Below, piece after piece: positions 34,201 through 44,800 of a DNA stretch of 64,000 nt (positions within the stretch are counted from its first letter, which is position 1; every line of letters begins with the position of its first letter). The notes under the pieces are model-generated. The model was not told the DNA's origin. It saw only the letters and a program-made list of their open reading frames with translations, and ran no database searches. Source of the DNA: QHWK01 sp035259385. GTDB lineage: Bacteria; Acidobacteriota; Vicinamibacteria; Vicinamibacterales; CAVVIG01. A program made the translations under genes and the position numbers. The stretch is from positions 1 to 64,000 of the forward strand of contig DATFWL010000316.1 of NCBI GenBank assembly GCA_035259385.1, read 5' to 3'.

Positions 34201-35417
34201 AGACATTGCCGATGTGGAGTCGCCGGCGCTTTCTCGAGATCGTGTCGGGTCTGCCGCTCGTCGGCGGTTTCGCCGGCGCGCGTCCGGCGGCGGCCGCGGC
34301 CGCGCCGCAGGCGGCTGCGCGCGACTACTTTCGCGAGCTCGGCGTGCGGCCGTTCATCAACGCGGCCGGCACGTACACGGCCATGACGGCGTCGCTGATG
34401 CCGCCGGAAGTGATCGAGGCCATCACCTACGCCTCGAAGCATTACGTGATGCTCGACGAGCTTCACGACCGCGTCGGCGCGCGCATCGCCACGCTGCTGA
34501 AGTGCGAAAGCGCGATGGTGACCTCCGGCGCGGCATCGGCCCTGACGCTCGGCACGGCGGGCGTCCTCACCGGCACCGATGCGCGAAAGGTCGTCGAGCT
34601 GCCGAATCTGGCCGGCATGAAGAGCGAAGTCATCATCCAGAAGGCGCATCGCTTCGGCTACGACCACGCCGTCCGCAACTGCGGCGTGCGCCTCGTCGAG
34701 GTGGACACGCGCGAGGAGATGGAGCGCGCGATCAGCCCGCAGACCGCGATGATGCTCTTCTACAACAACAACAACTCCGAAGGGCGGATCCGCGACGAGG
34801 AGTTCGTGCAGATTGGCAGGAAGCACGGCGTCCCGACCTTGAACGACGCGGCCGCCGACGTCCCGCCGGTCGAGAACCTGTGGAAGTACACGCAGATGGG
34901 ATTCGATCTCGTCGCGTTCTCCGGCGGCAAGGGGCTCCGCGGTCCGCAGAGCGCGGGCCTGCTCCTCGGCCGGCGTGACCTCATCGCCGCGGCGCGATTG
35001 AATGCGCCCCCGAATGGCAACACCGTCGGACGCGGCATGAAGGTCAACAAGGAAGAGATGGTCGGCATGCTCGCGGCGGTGGAGCTGTATCTCGCGAAGG
35101 ACCACGCGGCTGAACGGCGTGACTTCGACGCGCGCGCCGAGACGATCCGCGCCGGCGCGGCCGCCGTGCCCGGCGTCAAGGCCGAGATCTTCGTGCCCGA
35201 AGTCGCGAACCATGTGCCGCACGTGCGGATCTCGTGGGACGCCGCCGCGAAGGGGATGACCGCCGCAGACGCCGTCACCCGCCTCCGGGCCGGCGATCCG
35301 TCGATCGGCACGCGATCGGAAGGTGACGCTGTGGTGGTGGGCGTCTGGATGATGCAGCCCGGCGAAGAGAAGATCGTCGCCCGTCGCCTTCGCGAAGTCC
35401 TGCAGAACCGCAGCTAG
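34197..35417 (+). CDS. Exported SelA-like PLP enzyme
   Basis: This is a 406-residue protein with a twin-arginine type N-terminus (W-S-R-R-R-F-L-E-I-V-S-G-L-P-L-V-G-G). The catalytic domain shows L-G-V-R-P-F-I-N-A-A-G-T-Y-T, L-D-E-L-H-D-R-V-G, the lysine site S-G-G-K-G-L-R-G-P-Q-S-A-G-L-L-L-G and a C-terminal small domain. Homology is to SelA/DgaE-type PLP enzymes such as D-glucosaminate-6-phosphate ammonia-lyase. An exported PLP enzyme is uncommon, and Tat export fits cofactor loading in the cytoplasm. Coupled to larA by ATGA. A likely reaction is ammonia elimination from an amino acid or sugar (inference). Confidence 0.85.
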   Translation: MKTLPMWSRRRFLEIVSGLPLVGGFAGARPAAAAAAPQAAARDYFRELGVRPFINAAGTYTAMTASLMPPEVIEAITYASKHYVMLDELHDRVGARIATLLKCESAMVTSGAASALTLGTAGVLTGTDARKVVELPNLAGMKSEVIIQKAHRFGYDHAVRNCGVRLVEVDTREEMERAISPQTAMMLFYNNNNSEGRIRDEEFVQIGRKHGVPTLNDAAADVPPVENLWKYTQMGFDLVAFSGGKGLRGPQSAGLLLGRRDLIAAARLNAPPNGNTVGRGMKVNKEEMVGMLAAVELYLAKDHAAERRDFDARAETIRAGAAAVPGVKAEIFVPEVANHVPHVRISWDAAAKGMTAADAVTRLRAGDPSIGTRSEGDAVVVGVWMMQPGEEKIVARRLREVLQNRS

Positions 35418-35419
35418 TC

Positions 35420-36475
35420 GTGCGGTTCGGCCTGAACGCGCGCGGTCTCCTGCCGACGCTGCTCGCCTCGAGCGTGGCGGCGGCGTGGCCGCTCACGACG
35501 CCGAGCGGCCACCCGACGCGCGCCCACCACGTGGCGAGCCGCGTCTCGATGGCGTGCGAGTACGCGATCGACGCGTACGGCCCCGACGCCGGCACGCTGC
35601 CGAGCATCCTCGACGCCGCGCTCGACGAGGTGGACCGCATCGACCGCTTGATGAGCCACTACAAGTCCGCCAGCCCGCTGTCGCGCGTCAACCGTGAGGC
35701 GGCAGCGCACCCGGTCGCCGTCGATGCGGAGCTGTTCGACTTCATCGCCGAGGCGATGCGCTATCAGCAGGAGTCGGGCGGCGCGTTCGACATCACGGTC
35801 GGGCCGCTGATGAAAGCGTGGGGATTCTTCGCTGGAGAGGGGCGCCTCCCCTCAGGGCAGGCGCTCGCGGCTGCGCGGCGTCTCGTCGGCGGCAGCCACG
35901 TGACGCTGAATCCCACGCTGCGGACGATCGCCTTCGACACGCCGGGCATCGAGCTCGATCTGGGAGGGATCGCGAAAGGCTATGCCGTCGATCGGGTCGT
36001 CGCGATCTTGAAGGAGCGACAGGTGACGTCGGCGTTGATCAGCGCCGGAGGCAGCACGATCTACGCGCTCGGCGCACCGCCGGGACGCCGTGGCTGGGAC
36101 GTCTCGATCCAGGATCCGATCGACGCGCGCGCGATCGCGCTCACCCTCGAACTGAAGGAGCGCGCGGTGTCGGTGGCGGGCCGGTCGGAGAAATTCTTCG
36201 TCGCCGACGGCGTGACCTACTCGCACATCATGGATCCGCGCACCGGCGCGCCGGCTCAGGGGATCCTGAGCGTGGTCGTGCTCTCGCGCACGGGGACGGA
36301 GGGCGACGCGCTCGACGACGCATTCTTCGTGCTGGGTCCGAAGGCCAGCCGGGAGTATCTGAGGCGGCTTCCTGAGACCGACGCGTTGTTCTTCCTGCCT
36401 GATCAGCAGCGCGGCTGGATCCTCGTTGACACTCGGGATCGCGGTCCGGCTGCATCCGGAGGCGACCGCCGATAG
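35420..36475 (+). CDS. apbE: FAD:protein FMN transferase (ApbE-like), exported
   Basis: This 351-residue protein has a signal-like N-terminus and the ApbE markers: D-L-G-G-I-A-K-G-Y-A-V-D near residue 182, a G-G flavin region with S-A-G-G-S, and H-I-M-D-P-R-T-G near residue 273. The family attaches FMN covalently to threonine in target flavoproteins of the periplasm. GTG 35420 is two bases after the preceding stop. No FMN-carrying target was recognised in the window. Confidence 0.88.
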   Translation: MRFGLNARGLLPTLLASSVAAAWPLTTPSGHPTRAHHVASRVSMACEYAIDAYGPDAGTLPSILDAALDEVDRIDRLMSHYKSASPLSRVNREAAAHPVAVDAELFDFIAEAMRYQQESGGAFDITVGPLMKAWGFFAGEGRLPSGQALAAARRLVGGSHVTLNPTLRTIAFDTPGIELDLGGIAKGYAVDRVVAILKERQVTSALISAGGSTIYALGAPPGRRGWDVSIQDPIDARAIALTLELKERAVSVAGRSEKFFVADGVTYSHIMDPRTGAPAQGILSVVVLSRTGTEGDALDDAFFVLGPKASREYLRRLPETDALFFLPDQQRGWILVDTRDRGPAASGGDRR

Positions 36476-36509
36476 TGCGCGGGACCCGTCAACGGCACCG
36501 CGGCGCCGC

Positions 36510-37391
36510 TCAACGTGCGGCGGTCAGATCGACGACAGCGTAGGTCGTCAGCCGAGGCAGCGAGAACTCCGTCGCGCCGCCCGCGACGACGCGATCCTGC
36601 AGCGCGAGCGCGCCGACGCCGGCCACACGAGCGTCGCCGGTCGGGTAGGCGCCGCGCAATCGGATGCGCAGCCCTTCGATCTCGCGCCCGCTGTAATTGA
36701 GCAGATGGACGCGCGCCCGCCGCGCGTCGGCCGTCAGCCGGCAGATCACGACCTCGCTTCCGTACACGCGCAGCGTCCGCTGGTCGTCGGTGAGCTGACG
36801 GCGGATCTTCAGCGCGAACGCACTCGGGTCGGCAGCCTCCTCGCGCGGGAACCCCGGCGCGCCGATTCTGATGGTGATCCGGTAGCGCGGCGATGGCGCC
36901 TGAACGATCTCGAACAGCAGGTTGCGCCGCGCCAGCAGGTTCATCACCTCGCCCACGACCGCCGACCCGTCGTCCACGATCCCCAGGTCCGAGACCGCCG
37001 GAAGATCGACCGGCGGCAGCGCCTCCAGGAATTTCAACATCTCACCGAGCGGCCGGGCGTCGGCCGGATCGATTTTCAGCGCGGCGTCGGCGCCGTACGC
37101 ATATGCTTCCGCGGCTGCGAGCGCGGCCTTTCCCGCCGGAAGGTCGTAGAGGTATTTCGTTCCCGGGTGTCTCGCGAAACGCCAGCCGTTGGCGACAATC
37201 CACGGCGCTCGCGTCGGCGAGGCCAGGCCGGCACGCGGAGCGGTGCCGGGCGTGGGAAGCGGTTCACGTTGTGCGAGGTCCGCCTCGGCGCACAACCGGG
37301 TGACGCCGGCGCTCGCGAGCGTCGCGCGGCCGTCGGCGCTCGGCGCGTACGTGCACGGCAGCGAGAGCGCCAGCAGCACGACCGCGGTCAC
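36510..37391 (-). CDS. Secreted hypothetical protein
   Basis: This 293-residue protein opens with a short signal (A-V-V-L-L-A-L-S-L-P). The middle region reads like a remote sugar- or glycosidase-associated fold (P-W-I-V-A-N-G-W-R-F), with a C-terminal beta-sandwich-like segment (V-H-L-L-N-Y-S-G-R-E, L-R-G-A-Y). No named family recognised. GTG 37391 overlaps the stop of the DUF362 gene (GTGA), making it the second gene of that pair. Confidence 0.65.
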   Translation of the reverse strand: MTAVVLLALSLPCTYAPSADGRATLASAGVTRLCAEADLAQREPLPTPGTAPRAGLASPTRAPWIVANGWRFARHPGTKYLYDLPAGKAALAAAEAYAYGADAALKIDPADARPLGEMLKFLEALPPVDLPAVSDLGIVDDGSAVVGEVMNLLARRNLLFEIVQAPSPRYRITIRIGAPGFPREEAADPSAFALKIRRQLTDDQRTLRVYGSEVVICRLTADARRARVHLLNYSGREIEGLRIRLRGAYPTGDARVAGVGALALQDRVVAGGATEFSLPRLTTYAVVDLTAAR

Positions 37392-38530
37392 ACCTCGAGC
37401 TCCTTCACGGTGATGCGGGAGCGATCGTACACGCCGAGTCCGAGCGTCGAGGCGTACTCCACGTGTCCAGGCTCACGAATGATGATGTTGACGTTGGGGT
37501 CGGCGTCGCGCGCGCGCGTGTCGTCCATCCTGAGCGACGCCGGCGACCGATCCCAGATCGAGATCGCGCCGTGCGCGCGGCGCTCGTTCTCGATGACGTC
37601 GAGCAGCAGGCGATCGATCGCGACCGGGTCGGTGCCGAGCAGGATCTGCCGCGGATAGAACACGTAGCGGGTGGTTCTCGCGAACGGGCCGCCGTGCCAC
37701 ACGCCGCGCAGGCCGTCCATGATCTGCAGGACGGTGCGCGAGCGCAGCGGCTCCATCGCGGCGAGCGTCCCGACCACCGAATAGGTGTGCGACTTCCCGC
37801 GCTGGTGCGTGCGCGCGACGTTCGAGAAGCTGCCGTAGGCGATGTTCTTCAGGCACCCGGTCACGCCCGTGGCGCCGTGGTCCTTCATGTTCGGGATGTT
37901 GATGATCTTCGTCAGCAGGCGCGACACCAGCCGCATCATGCTGGAGCGCGTGTCCTCTTCGCCGAACAGGTCGGCCTCGAGGTAGGTCGCCGGATCGTAG
38001 CCGCTGTTGTCGGCGTTCTGGTTGGCCCGCTCGGCCGCGACGATCTGCACGCCTTCGGGCAGGTGCGGTGCGTAGTCGACCTCGTCCATCTGACTCTGGA
38101 AGCGCTCGTAGACGTAGATGTGCGACAGCGGCACGCCGATGCCGATCAGCTGCCGGACGACGTCCGCCACGATTTCGTATGCGGACACGCAGTGCGGATA
38201 CCCGCCGCAGTTGACTTTGATGCCGACGATGTCCGACGGCTCGACGAAGCGTCGCCAGGCATCGGCGGTCGTGCCCGCGCCGGTGAGCGCGCGCATCCCT
38301 CGCGCCAACATCTCGCGCACGACTTCGTCGTTGGCGGCGCCGGTGGCCGTGTCGACGCATCGGTCCGATCGGATCGAGACGACGCGGCCGGGATACGGGC
38401 CCGGCATGCCGGGCGTGGCGGAGGGACGATATCTGGACACGACTCGAAGCGCCGGGAGATCCGGCCGAGCCTCGACGTCCCCGAACAAAGCGGTCGCCGA
38501 CAGCATCCGGACGAGCGATCTTCTGTGCAT
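37388..38530 (-). CDS. DUF362-domain exported protein
   Basis: This 380-residue protein shows V-G-I-K-V-N-C-G-G, I-I-N-I-P-N-M-K-D-H, G-V-T-G-C-L-K-N-I-A-Y-G and T-D-P-V-A-I-D, the DUF362 core. The N-terminus has H-R-R-S-L-V-R-M-L-S-A, a weak Tat-like signal. Some DUF362 proteins carry ferredoxin domains, but no CxxCxxC cluster motif is seen here. Function unknown. It forms a pair with the following hypothetical gene and is convergent with apbE. Confidence 0.82.
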   Translation of the reverse strand: MHRRSLVRMLSATALFGDVEARPDLPALRVVSRYRPSATPGMPGPYPGRVVSIRSDRCVDTATGAANDEVVREMLARGMRALTGAGTTADAWRRFVEPSDIVGIKVNCGGYPHCVSAYEIVADVVRQLIGIGVPLSHIYVYERFQSQMDEVDYAPHLPEGVQIVAAERANQNADNSGYDPATYLEADLFGEEDTRSSMMRLVSRLLTKIINIPNMKDHGATGVTGCLKNIAYGSFSNVARTHQRGKSHTYSVVGTLAAMEPLRSRTVLQIMDGLRGVWHGGPFARTTRYVFYPRQILLGTDPVAIDRLLLDVIENERRAHGAISIWDRSPASLRMDDTRARDADPNVNIIIREPGHVEYASTLGLGVYDRSRITVKELEV

Positions 38531-38623
38531 GCGCCCGCCTCCCGGCCCTCATCCTACCTTGACTCCCGTGACGAGGTGCGCGATGGTTACGCCACTTACG
38601 TCCAGCGGACAGAAGGAGGAACC

Positions 38624-41600
38624 ATGCGCGCCCGGCGATTGGTGGTTTCGTTCCTCACGCTTCTCCTTGCCCTGTACCTGGCGCCCCCCGCCTTTGCGCA
38701 GACTGGAGCCGCGTCGCTGACCGGCATCATCAGCGATCAAAGCGGCGCGAAGGTCCCTGGTGCGACGGTGACGGCCACCAACCAGGCGACCAATGTGGCG
38801 TACACCGCGGTGTCGAACGAGAGCGGCAACTACACCATCACGTCGGTGCCGGTCGGGACCTACGTGCTGAAGGCTGAGCTGTCGGGCTTCAAGACGGCGA
38901 CGACCGATCCGATGCAGGTGGAAGCAAAGGCGATCGTGCGGCTCGATTTCACGCTGCAGATCGGCGCGGTCGAGGAGACATTGCTGGTCACCGGCCAGTC
39001 GCCGCTGCTGCAGACCGAATCGGTGACGGTCGGCGAAGTGATCTCGGGCACCACGGTGGTCGGGCTGCCGCTGAACGGCCGGAACACCGGCCAGTTGTCG
39101 CTGCTGCTGCCCGGCACCGTGACCGTGAACCCGGGCTCATTCACCGCGGTTCGCAACTTCGGCGGCGGGCGGCCGTACGTGAACGGCAACCGCGAGCAGA
39201 CCAACAACTACATGGTCGACGGCGTCGACATGAACGAGTCGATCGACAACCTCGTCGCCTACCAGCCCAGTCCGGACGCACTCGCGGAGATCAGCGTCGA
39301 GACGAACAACTACGCGGCGGACACGGGCAACGTCGCCGGCGCGGTGATCAGCAACGTCTTCAAGTCGGGCTCGAACGTCGTGCGCGGCAACGTCTTCGAG
39401 TTCTATCGCAACAGCGACTTCGACGCGAACACCTGGGACAACAACCGGTCGAATGCGCCGAAAGCGCAGCGGACGCAGCACATCTTCGGCGGCACGATCG
39501 GCGGTCCGCTGAAGAAAGACAAATGGTTCGTGTTCGGCGACTACCAGGGCACGCGGTTCGAGGCGCCGGGATCCGAAACGGTCTCGGTCGCGCCGGCCGA
39601 GTGGCGCAACGGCGATCTCTCAGGTGTGAGCTCGGTCATTCGTGATCCGGTCACCGGCCAGACGTTTGCCGGCAATCAGATTCCGTCCCAGCGGATCAGC
39701 GCGATTGCCCGGTCGATTCTCAGCAACCCTGCGCTCTACCCGCTGCCCAACCGGAATGTCGGCAGCGTGTCGGGCAACTACGTCGGCGACGCGCATACCA
39801 CCACGCATGCGCACCAGGGTGACGTGCGCGTCGACTGGAACGCGACGGCGAAGGACAAGATCTTCGGACGCGTCTCGATCTCCTCGTACGAGTCGAGCAA
39901 CGACAAACGGCCGTTTGCGCTGCTGCTCGGGAGCGTGACCGACTCGCCGTTCCGCAACGTCGCGTTCAACTGGAACCGCATCTTCAGCAACACGCTCGTC
40001 AACGAGGCGCTGTTCGGCTTCAACCAGATCACGATCGTCACGAAGGCGCTCGACTGGGCCGGCATCGGCAACGCCAACGCGACCTTCGGGATTGCCGGCG
40101 GTCAACCGATTCCCGGGCTCAGCCAGCTCACCTTGAACGGTGGCCTCACCACGATCGGGGCCGGCGCGAGCGACACCGACACGCTCGATCGAACCTATCA
40201 GTTCAACGACAAGGTGACGTGGATCAAGGGTGATCACACGCTCAAGATCGGCGGACAGTTCCTGCACTACGCGCAGCGCCGCTTCTATGCGGGCAACAAC
40301 GGCCTGCTCGGGATCTTCACCTACGGCGGCGCCTTCACTGGTTTCCCGTTCTCCGACTTCCTCCTCGACCAGGTGGCGAGCAAGGGCCGCGGCAGCTCGT
40401 CGGATCCGTGGACGCACCTGCACAACCGCATCGCGCTGTTCCTGCAAGACGACTACAAGCTGACACCGGCGCTCACCCTCAACCTCGGGATGCGGTGGGC
40501 CTACACGCAGCCGCTCGTCGAGGCCGACAATCGCCAGGCGAACTTCAGCCTCACCACCGGGCAGGAGATCATCGCGACCGAGGGCGACCGTGCGTCGCGT
40601 GCGCTCTACAACCCGTACTACAAGGGGTTCGAGCCGCGGCTCGGCGTCTCCTGGCGCCCCGACGATCGCTGGGTGGTCCGCGGCGGCTACGGGATCTCGC
40701 AGTACATGGAGGGAACCGGCGCCAACCTGCGGCTGCCGCTCAACCCGCCGTTCTTCTTCGAGTCGGCGGCTACCTACGATGCGACGACCGGCGGCGGCAG
40801 CCTCGCCGCCGGATTCGCGGACCTGCGGCCGCAGGACCAGCCATCGGGCCAGGTGCGCGCGTGGGATCCGAACCTGCGCCCGCAGTTCACGCAGCAGTGG
40901 AACGTGTTCGGCGAATACCTCGTACGGCCGTCGGTCACGGTGAACGTGGGCTACGTCGGCCACCACGCCACGAACCTCGTGACGCCGGTGGAAGGGAACC
41001 AGCCACTGCCCGGCACCGGCGATCCGTCGACGTGGGCGCCGCTCCAGAATCGGCGGCCGCTGTTCGCGACCGCGCCGCTCATCACCAACATCTCGACGAC
41101 GGCGTCGCGCGGCCGGAGCAACTATGCCGGTCTGCAGGCGAGCCTGCGTCAGCGTGCGCTGGCCGGCCTCGAGTACCTGGCGTCGTACACGCTGGGCAGC
41201 GCCAAGGCGAATCAGCTGGGGTACTACGGCTCGGGCGGCTTCACGGCGGCCGAAGGCACCTACTGGATGAACGCCTACGATCCGGAAGCGAATTACGGGC
41301 CGGCGTTCTTCGATGTCCGCCACAACTTCGTCCTCTCGGCCAGCTACGCGCTGCCGTACGGCCGCGACAGCAGCGGGGCGAGCGCGACGAGCGCCCTGCT
41401 CGGCGGATGGGTGGTGGCCGGCATCTTCCAGGCTCGGAGCGGCTTCCCGATCACGGTGCTCGACGGTCGCGGCTCGTCGCTCCAGGCGGTGCGCGGTGGG
41501 GAGCGGCCGAACTGCATCGGCGATCCGGTGCCCGGCAGCCAGACGCTCGACCACTGGCTCGACATCAACGCGTTCGCGCGCGCCGCAGCCGGCACCTGGG

Positions 41601-41860
41601 GCAACTGCAGCGTCGGCATCGCGCGGGCGCCGGGCTATCAGAACCTGGACCTCACGCTGTCGAAGCGATTTGCGATCGGCGGTCCGCGATACGCCGAATT
41701 CCGCGCGGAGCTGTTCAACGTCCTCAACCGGCCGAACTTCCGCGCGCCGGCGCGAGACATCAATGCGCCGAACACCTTCGGTCAGATCACGCAAACGCTC
41801 AGCACGCCGACCGTCAGCACGGCACGGCAGGGAGAGCTGGTGTTGAAGTTCTACTTCTAA
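38624..41860 (+). CDS. Oar-like TonB-dependent outer-membrane receptor
   Basis: This is a 1,078-residue receptor. The signal peptide ends in P-A-F-A-Q, followed by a CarboxypepD_reg-like domain (S-L-T-G-I-I-S-D-Q-S-G-A-K-V-P-G), a plug region with L-P-L-N-G-R-N-T-G-Q-L near residue 150, and a barrel ending in G-E-L-V-L-K-F-Y-F. AGGAGG precedes ATG 38624 by five bases. The next receptor starts 22 bp after its stop, so the pair is likely one transcript. It probably imports a substrate for the exported PLP/amidohydrolase enzymes downstream (inference). Confidence 0.92.
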   Translation: MRARRLVVSFLTLLLALYLAPPAFAQTGAASLTGIISDQSGAKVPGATVTATNQATNVAYTAVSNESGNYTITSVPVGTYVLKAELSGFKTATTDPMQVEAKAIVRLDFTLQIGAVEETLLVTGQSPLLQTESVTVGEVISGTTVVGLPLNGRNTGQLSLLLPGTVTVNPGSFTAVRNFGGGRPYVNGNREQTNNYMVDGVDMNESIDNLVAYQPSPDALAEISVETNNYAADTGNVAGAVISNVFKSGSNVVRGNVFEFYRNSDFDANTWDNNRSNAPKAQRTQHIFGGTIGGPLKKDKWFVFGDYQGTRFEAPGSETVSVAPAEWRNGDLSGVSSVIRDPVTGQTFAGNQIPSQRISAIARSILSNPALYPLPNRNVGSVSGNYVGDAHTTTHAHQGDVRVDWNATAKDKIFGRVSISSYESSNDKRPFALLLGSVTDSPFRNVAFNWNRIFSNTLVNEALFGFNQITIVTKALDWAGIGNANATFGIAGGQPIPGLSQLTLNGGLTTIGAGASDTDTLDRTYQFNDKVTWIKGDHTLKIGGQFLHYAQRRFYAGNNGLLGIFTYGGAFTGFPFSDFLLDQVASKGRGSSSDPWTHLHNRIALFLQDDYKLTPALTLNLGMRWAYTQPLVEADNRQANFSLTTGQEIIATEGDRASRALYNPYYKGFEPRLGVSWRPDDRWVVRGGYGISQYMEGTGANLRLPLNPPFFFESAATYDATTGGGSLAAGFADLRPQDQPSGQVRAWDPNLRPQFTQQWNVFGEYLVRPSVTVNVGYVGHHATNLVTPVEGNQPLPGTGDPSTWAPLQNRRPLFATAPLITNISTTASRGRSNYAGLQASLRQRALAGLEYLASYTLGSAKANQLGYYGSGGFTAAEGTYWMNAYDPEANYGPAFFDVRHNFVLSASYALPYGRDSSGASATSALLGGWVVAGIFQARSGFPITVLDGRGSSLQAVRGGERPNCIGDPVPGSQTLDHWLDINAFARAAAGTWGNCSVGIARAPGYQNLDLTLSKRFAIGGPRYAEFRAELFNVLNRPNFRAPARDINAPNTFGQITQTLSTPTVSTARQGELVLKFYF

Positions 41861-41882
41861 TCGGCGGAGCGAGGAGGCTGTC

Positions 41883-44800
41883 ATGCGTCGACTGCCGGTG
41901 TCGCTGTGTTCGAGCGTCCTGTTCAGCGTCCTGCTGACGGCGAGCGCGTGGGCGCAGCTCGCGTCGCAGACCGCGCTGGTCGGCACGGTCACCGATCAGG
42001 GCGGTCTGGTCGTGCCGGGCGCGCAGGTCGTCGCCGTGAACGTCGGCACGCGGGATACCTACGAGACGACGACCAACGTGGAGGGGTACTACAACATCCA
42101 GTTCGTTCGCACTGGCGTCTACGAGATCACCGTGACGCTGACCGGTTTCCAGACGTCGAGAGTCAGCGGCGTGGAAGTCGCCAACAACCAGGTCGCCCGC
42201 ACCAACATCACGATGAGCGTCGGTCAGTTGAACGAGTCGATCACCGTGGCGGGCTCGGCGCCGCTCATCGACACGGACAGCGCCCGGATCTCGGAAACGA
42301 TCGGCACGCGCGCGGTCAGTGACCTGCCGCTGAACGGGCGCAACGTCTGGAACCTCGCCAGCACCACGCCGGGGGTCCTTGGCGGCCTCACCAGCGACAT
42401 CGGCCTGAGCTTCCGCGGCGCAGGCCAGCGGGAAATCCAGAACAGCCTGTCGCTCGACGGCATCAACTCCTCGGCCAACCTGCTCGCCGCGACCAGCATG
42501 CGGCCGATCACCGATGCCGTCGAGGAAGTTCAGATTCAGACCGGCAGCACCTCCGCGGAGTACGGTTCGTATCTCGGCGTGCACATCAACGTCGTGACCA
42601 AGAGCGGCACCAACACGCCGCACGGCTCGCTGTTCGAGTTCTACCAGGACGATGCGCTCGACGAGCGCGGGTATTTCGAGAACCGCTCGGTTCCCAAGAA
42701 TCCGCGGCAGCGCAACCAGTTCGGCGTCGAGCTGGACGGGCCGGTGATGTTCCCGAAGTTCTACGACGGCCGCAACCGCACCTTCATCACGGCGGCGTAC
42801 GAAGGCGTCCGCGCCAACACCCTGTTCAGCCCGATCGCCACCGTTCCCACGGCGCTGATGCGGCAGGGGAATTTTTCGGAGATCACCGGCACGATCAGGA
42901 ATCCGTTCACGAAGGAGCCCTATCCCGGCAACATCATCCCGCCGTCGCAGTTGTCGTCGACCGCACGCAGCCTGCTCGCCTATTACCCGATGCCGAACCG
43001 GGCCGGCATCGCCTCGAACCTGCAGACGCCGATTCCCAGCACGGAGAACGTCGACCAGTTCATCGGGCGCGCCGATCAGAACATCGGCAACAAGGTGCGC
43101 CTGTCGGTGCGCTACAACTGGCACGACAGCGCCAACAGCAATCCGCTCGGCGCAGTGCTGCCGACGCAGTCGGTCGATCAGCCGCGCGTGAACAAGAACA
43201 CGCTGGTGTCCTACACGCACACTCTGTCGCAGAATCTCTTCAACGACTTCCGGGTTGGCTACCATCGCGTCAACTTCGACACGTTGAATCCGTTCCTGGT
43301 GAGCGGCCAGTCGACCGCCGGCTCGGACCTCGGCATCCCCGGCTTCACCGGCGACGTCCAGTACAACAACCCGGGCATTCCGACCATCGATCTCACCAAC
43401 GCGTTCAGCGGACTCGGCGGGGGCGGCACGAACTGGTATCAGTTCGACACCACCTTTCAGCTCTCCGATGTCGCGGCCTACAACCGCGGCTCGCACAACG
43501 TGCGGTTCGGCTTCGACCTGCGCCGGCTCCAGACCGGACGCCGCGCCGCCAACGACCCGCGCGGACGCTTCAACTTCACCGGCGACATGACCGGCCATCC
43601 GGTCGCCGACTTCATGCTCGGTCTGCCGCGTACCGTGATTCCGCCGACCGATCAGATCCAGGGCGACGTCGGCGGCTGGCGCAACGGCTTCTTCGTCAAC
43701 GACGTCTGGCAGGCGTCGCACGATCTGACGTTCAGCCTCGGCCTGCGCTACGAGCTGAACACGCCGGTGAAGACGTATGCCGGGCTGGCGTCGATGCTCG
43801 CCGCCGATTTCGAGACGATCATCCCGAGCAGTTTTCCCGCGGTGGGGTTCGAGTTCTCCGACCCGAACTACACGGACATCGCCCCGCGCCTCGGCGCGAC
43901 CTATCGGCTCAATCAGAAAACGGTCCTGCGCGCCGGCTACGGGATCTACTACAACCCGAACCAGATGAACTCGTTCACATTCCTGACCAACAACCCGCCG
44001 ATCGCCGCGGTGTCGACGTTCAGCTCGGATCCAGCGAATCCCACCCTGTCGTTCGACCACCCGTTCGGCGTCGTCGGGCCCGGCGGCCCGCCGGACATGA
44101 TCTCGCCGACGCGAGACCTGCCCAACGCCCGCAAGGATCAATGGAGCCTCGACGTGCAACGCGAGCTCGGAACGACCGCCGCGCTCGACCTTCAGTACGT
44201 CGGCTCGAACACCAGCCATCTCGATCGGAGCTTCTTCAACAACACGCCGCAGCCGGGTCCCGGACCGGTGGATCCCCGGCGGCCGAGTCCGAATTTCCGG
44301 AGCCGGCGCATCATCCAGAACGACTTGATCGCGGACTACGACGCGGTCAGCGTCATCCTGCGCAAGCGCATGAGCCGCGGCCTGCAGGCCGACGTGCACT
44401 ACACGTGGTCGCGGACGCGCGACATGGCCACCCACTCGAACGGCGGCGGCCAGACGATGAACAACTACGACATCTGGGCAGACTACGGCCCCGCGAACTG
44501 GGACATTCCGCACCGCTTCGTCGCGAACTACATCTACGACGTGCCGTTCCTGAAGGAGTCGCCGCAGCCGATTCTGCGCTACGTCGTGGCGGGATGGCAG
44601 ATCGGCGGCGTGACGACGATCCAGAGCGGCACGCCGGTCAACGTGACGATTCCCGCCGACCGCGCGAACATCGGCATCTCCGGGCTGCAGCGGCCGGACC
44701 TGGTCGGGGCCGTTCCGGAGCTGAATTGCCAGCAGAGCCCGACCAGCCCGGATCTGATCAACTGCTTCGACCCGTCCGCCTTCGCGACGCCGGCGCAGTA

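Noticed and set aside
37463..38623. N-terminal extension of ~387 residues in frame with the receptor at 38624
   Set aside because: It overlaps the DUF362 gene in antisense, and the receptor has its own SD and signal peptide at 38624.
39620..41992. 790-residue minus-strand frame inside the receptor at 38624
   Set aside because: Antisense shadow of a confident receptor gene, with the same composition bias as other shadows.
41814..44513. 899-residue minus-strand frame inside the receptor at 41883
   Set aside because: Antisense shadow; no recognisable domain and no start context.
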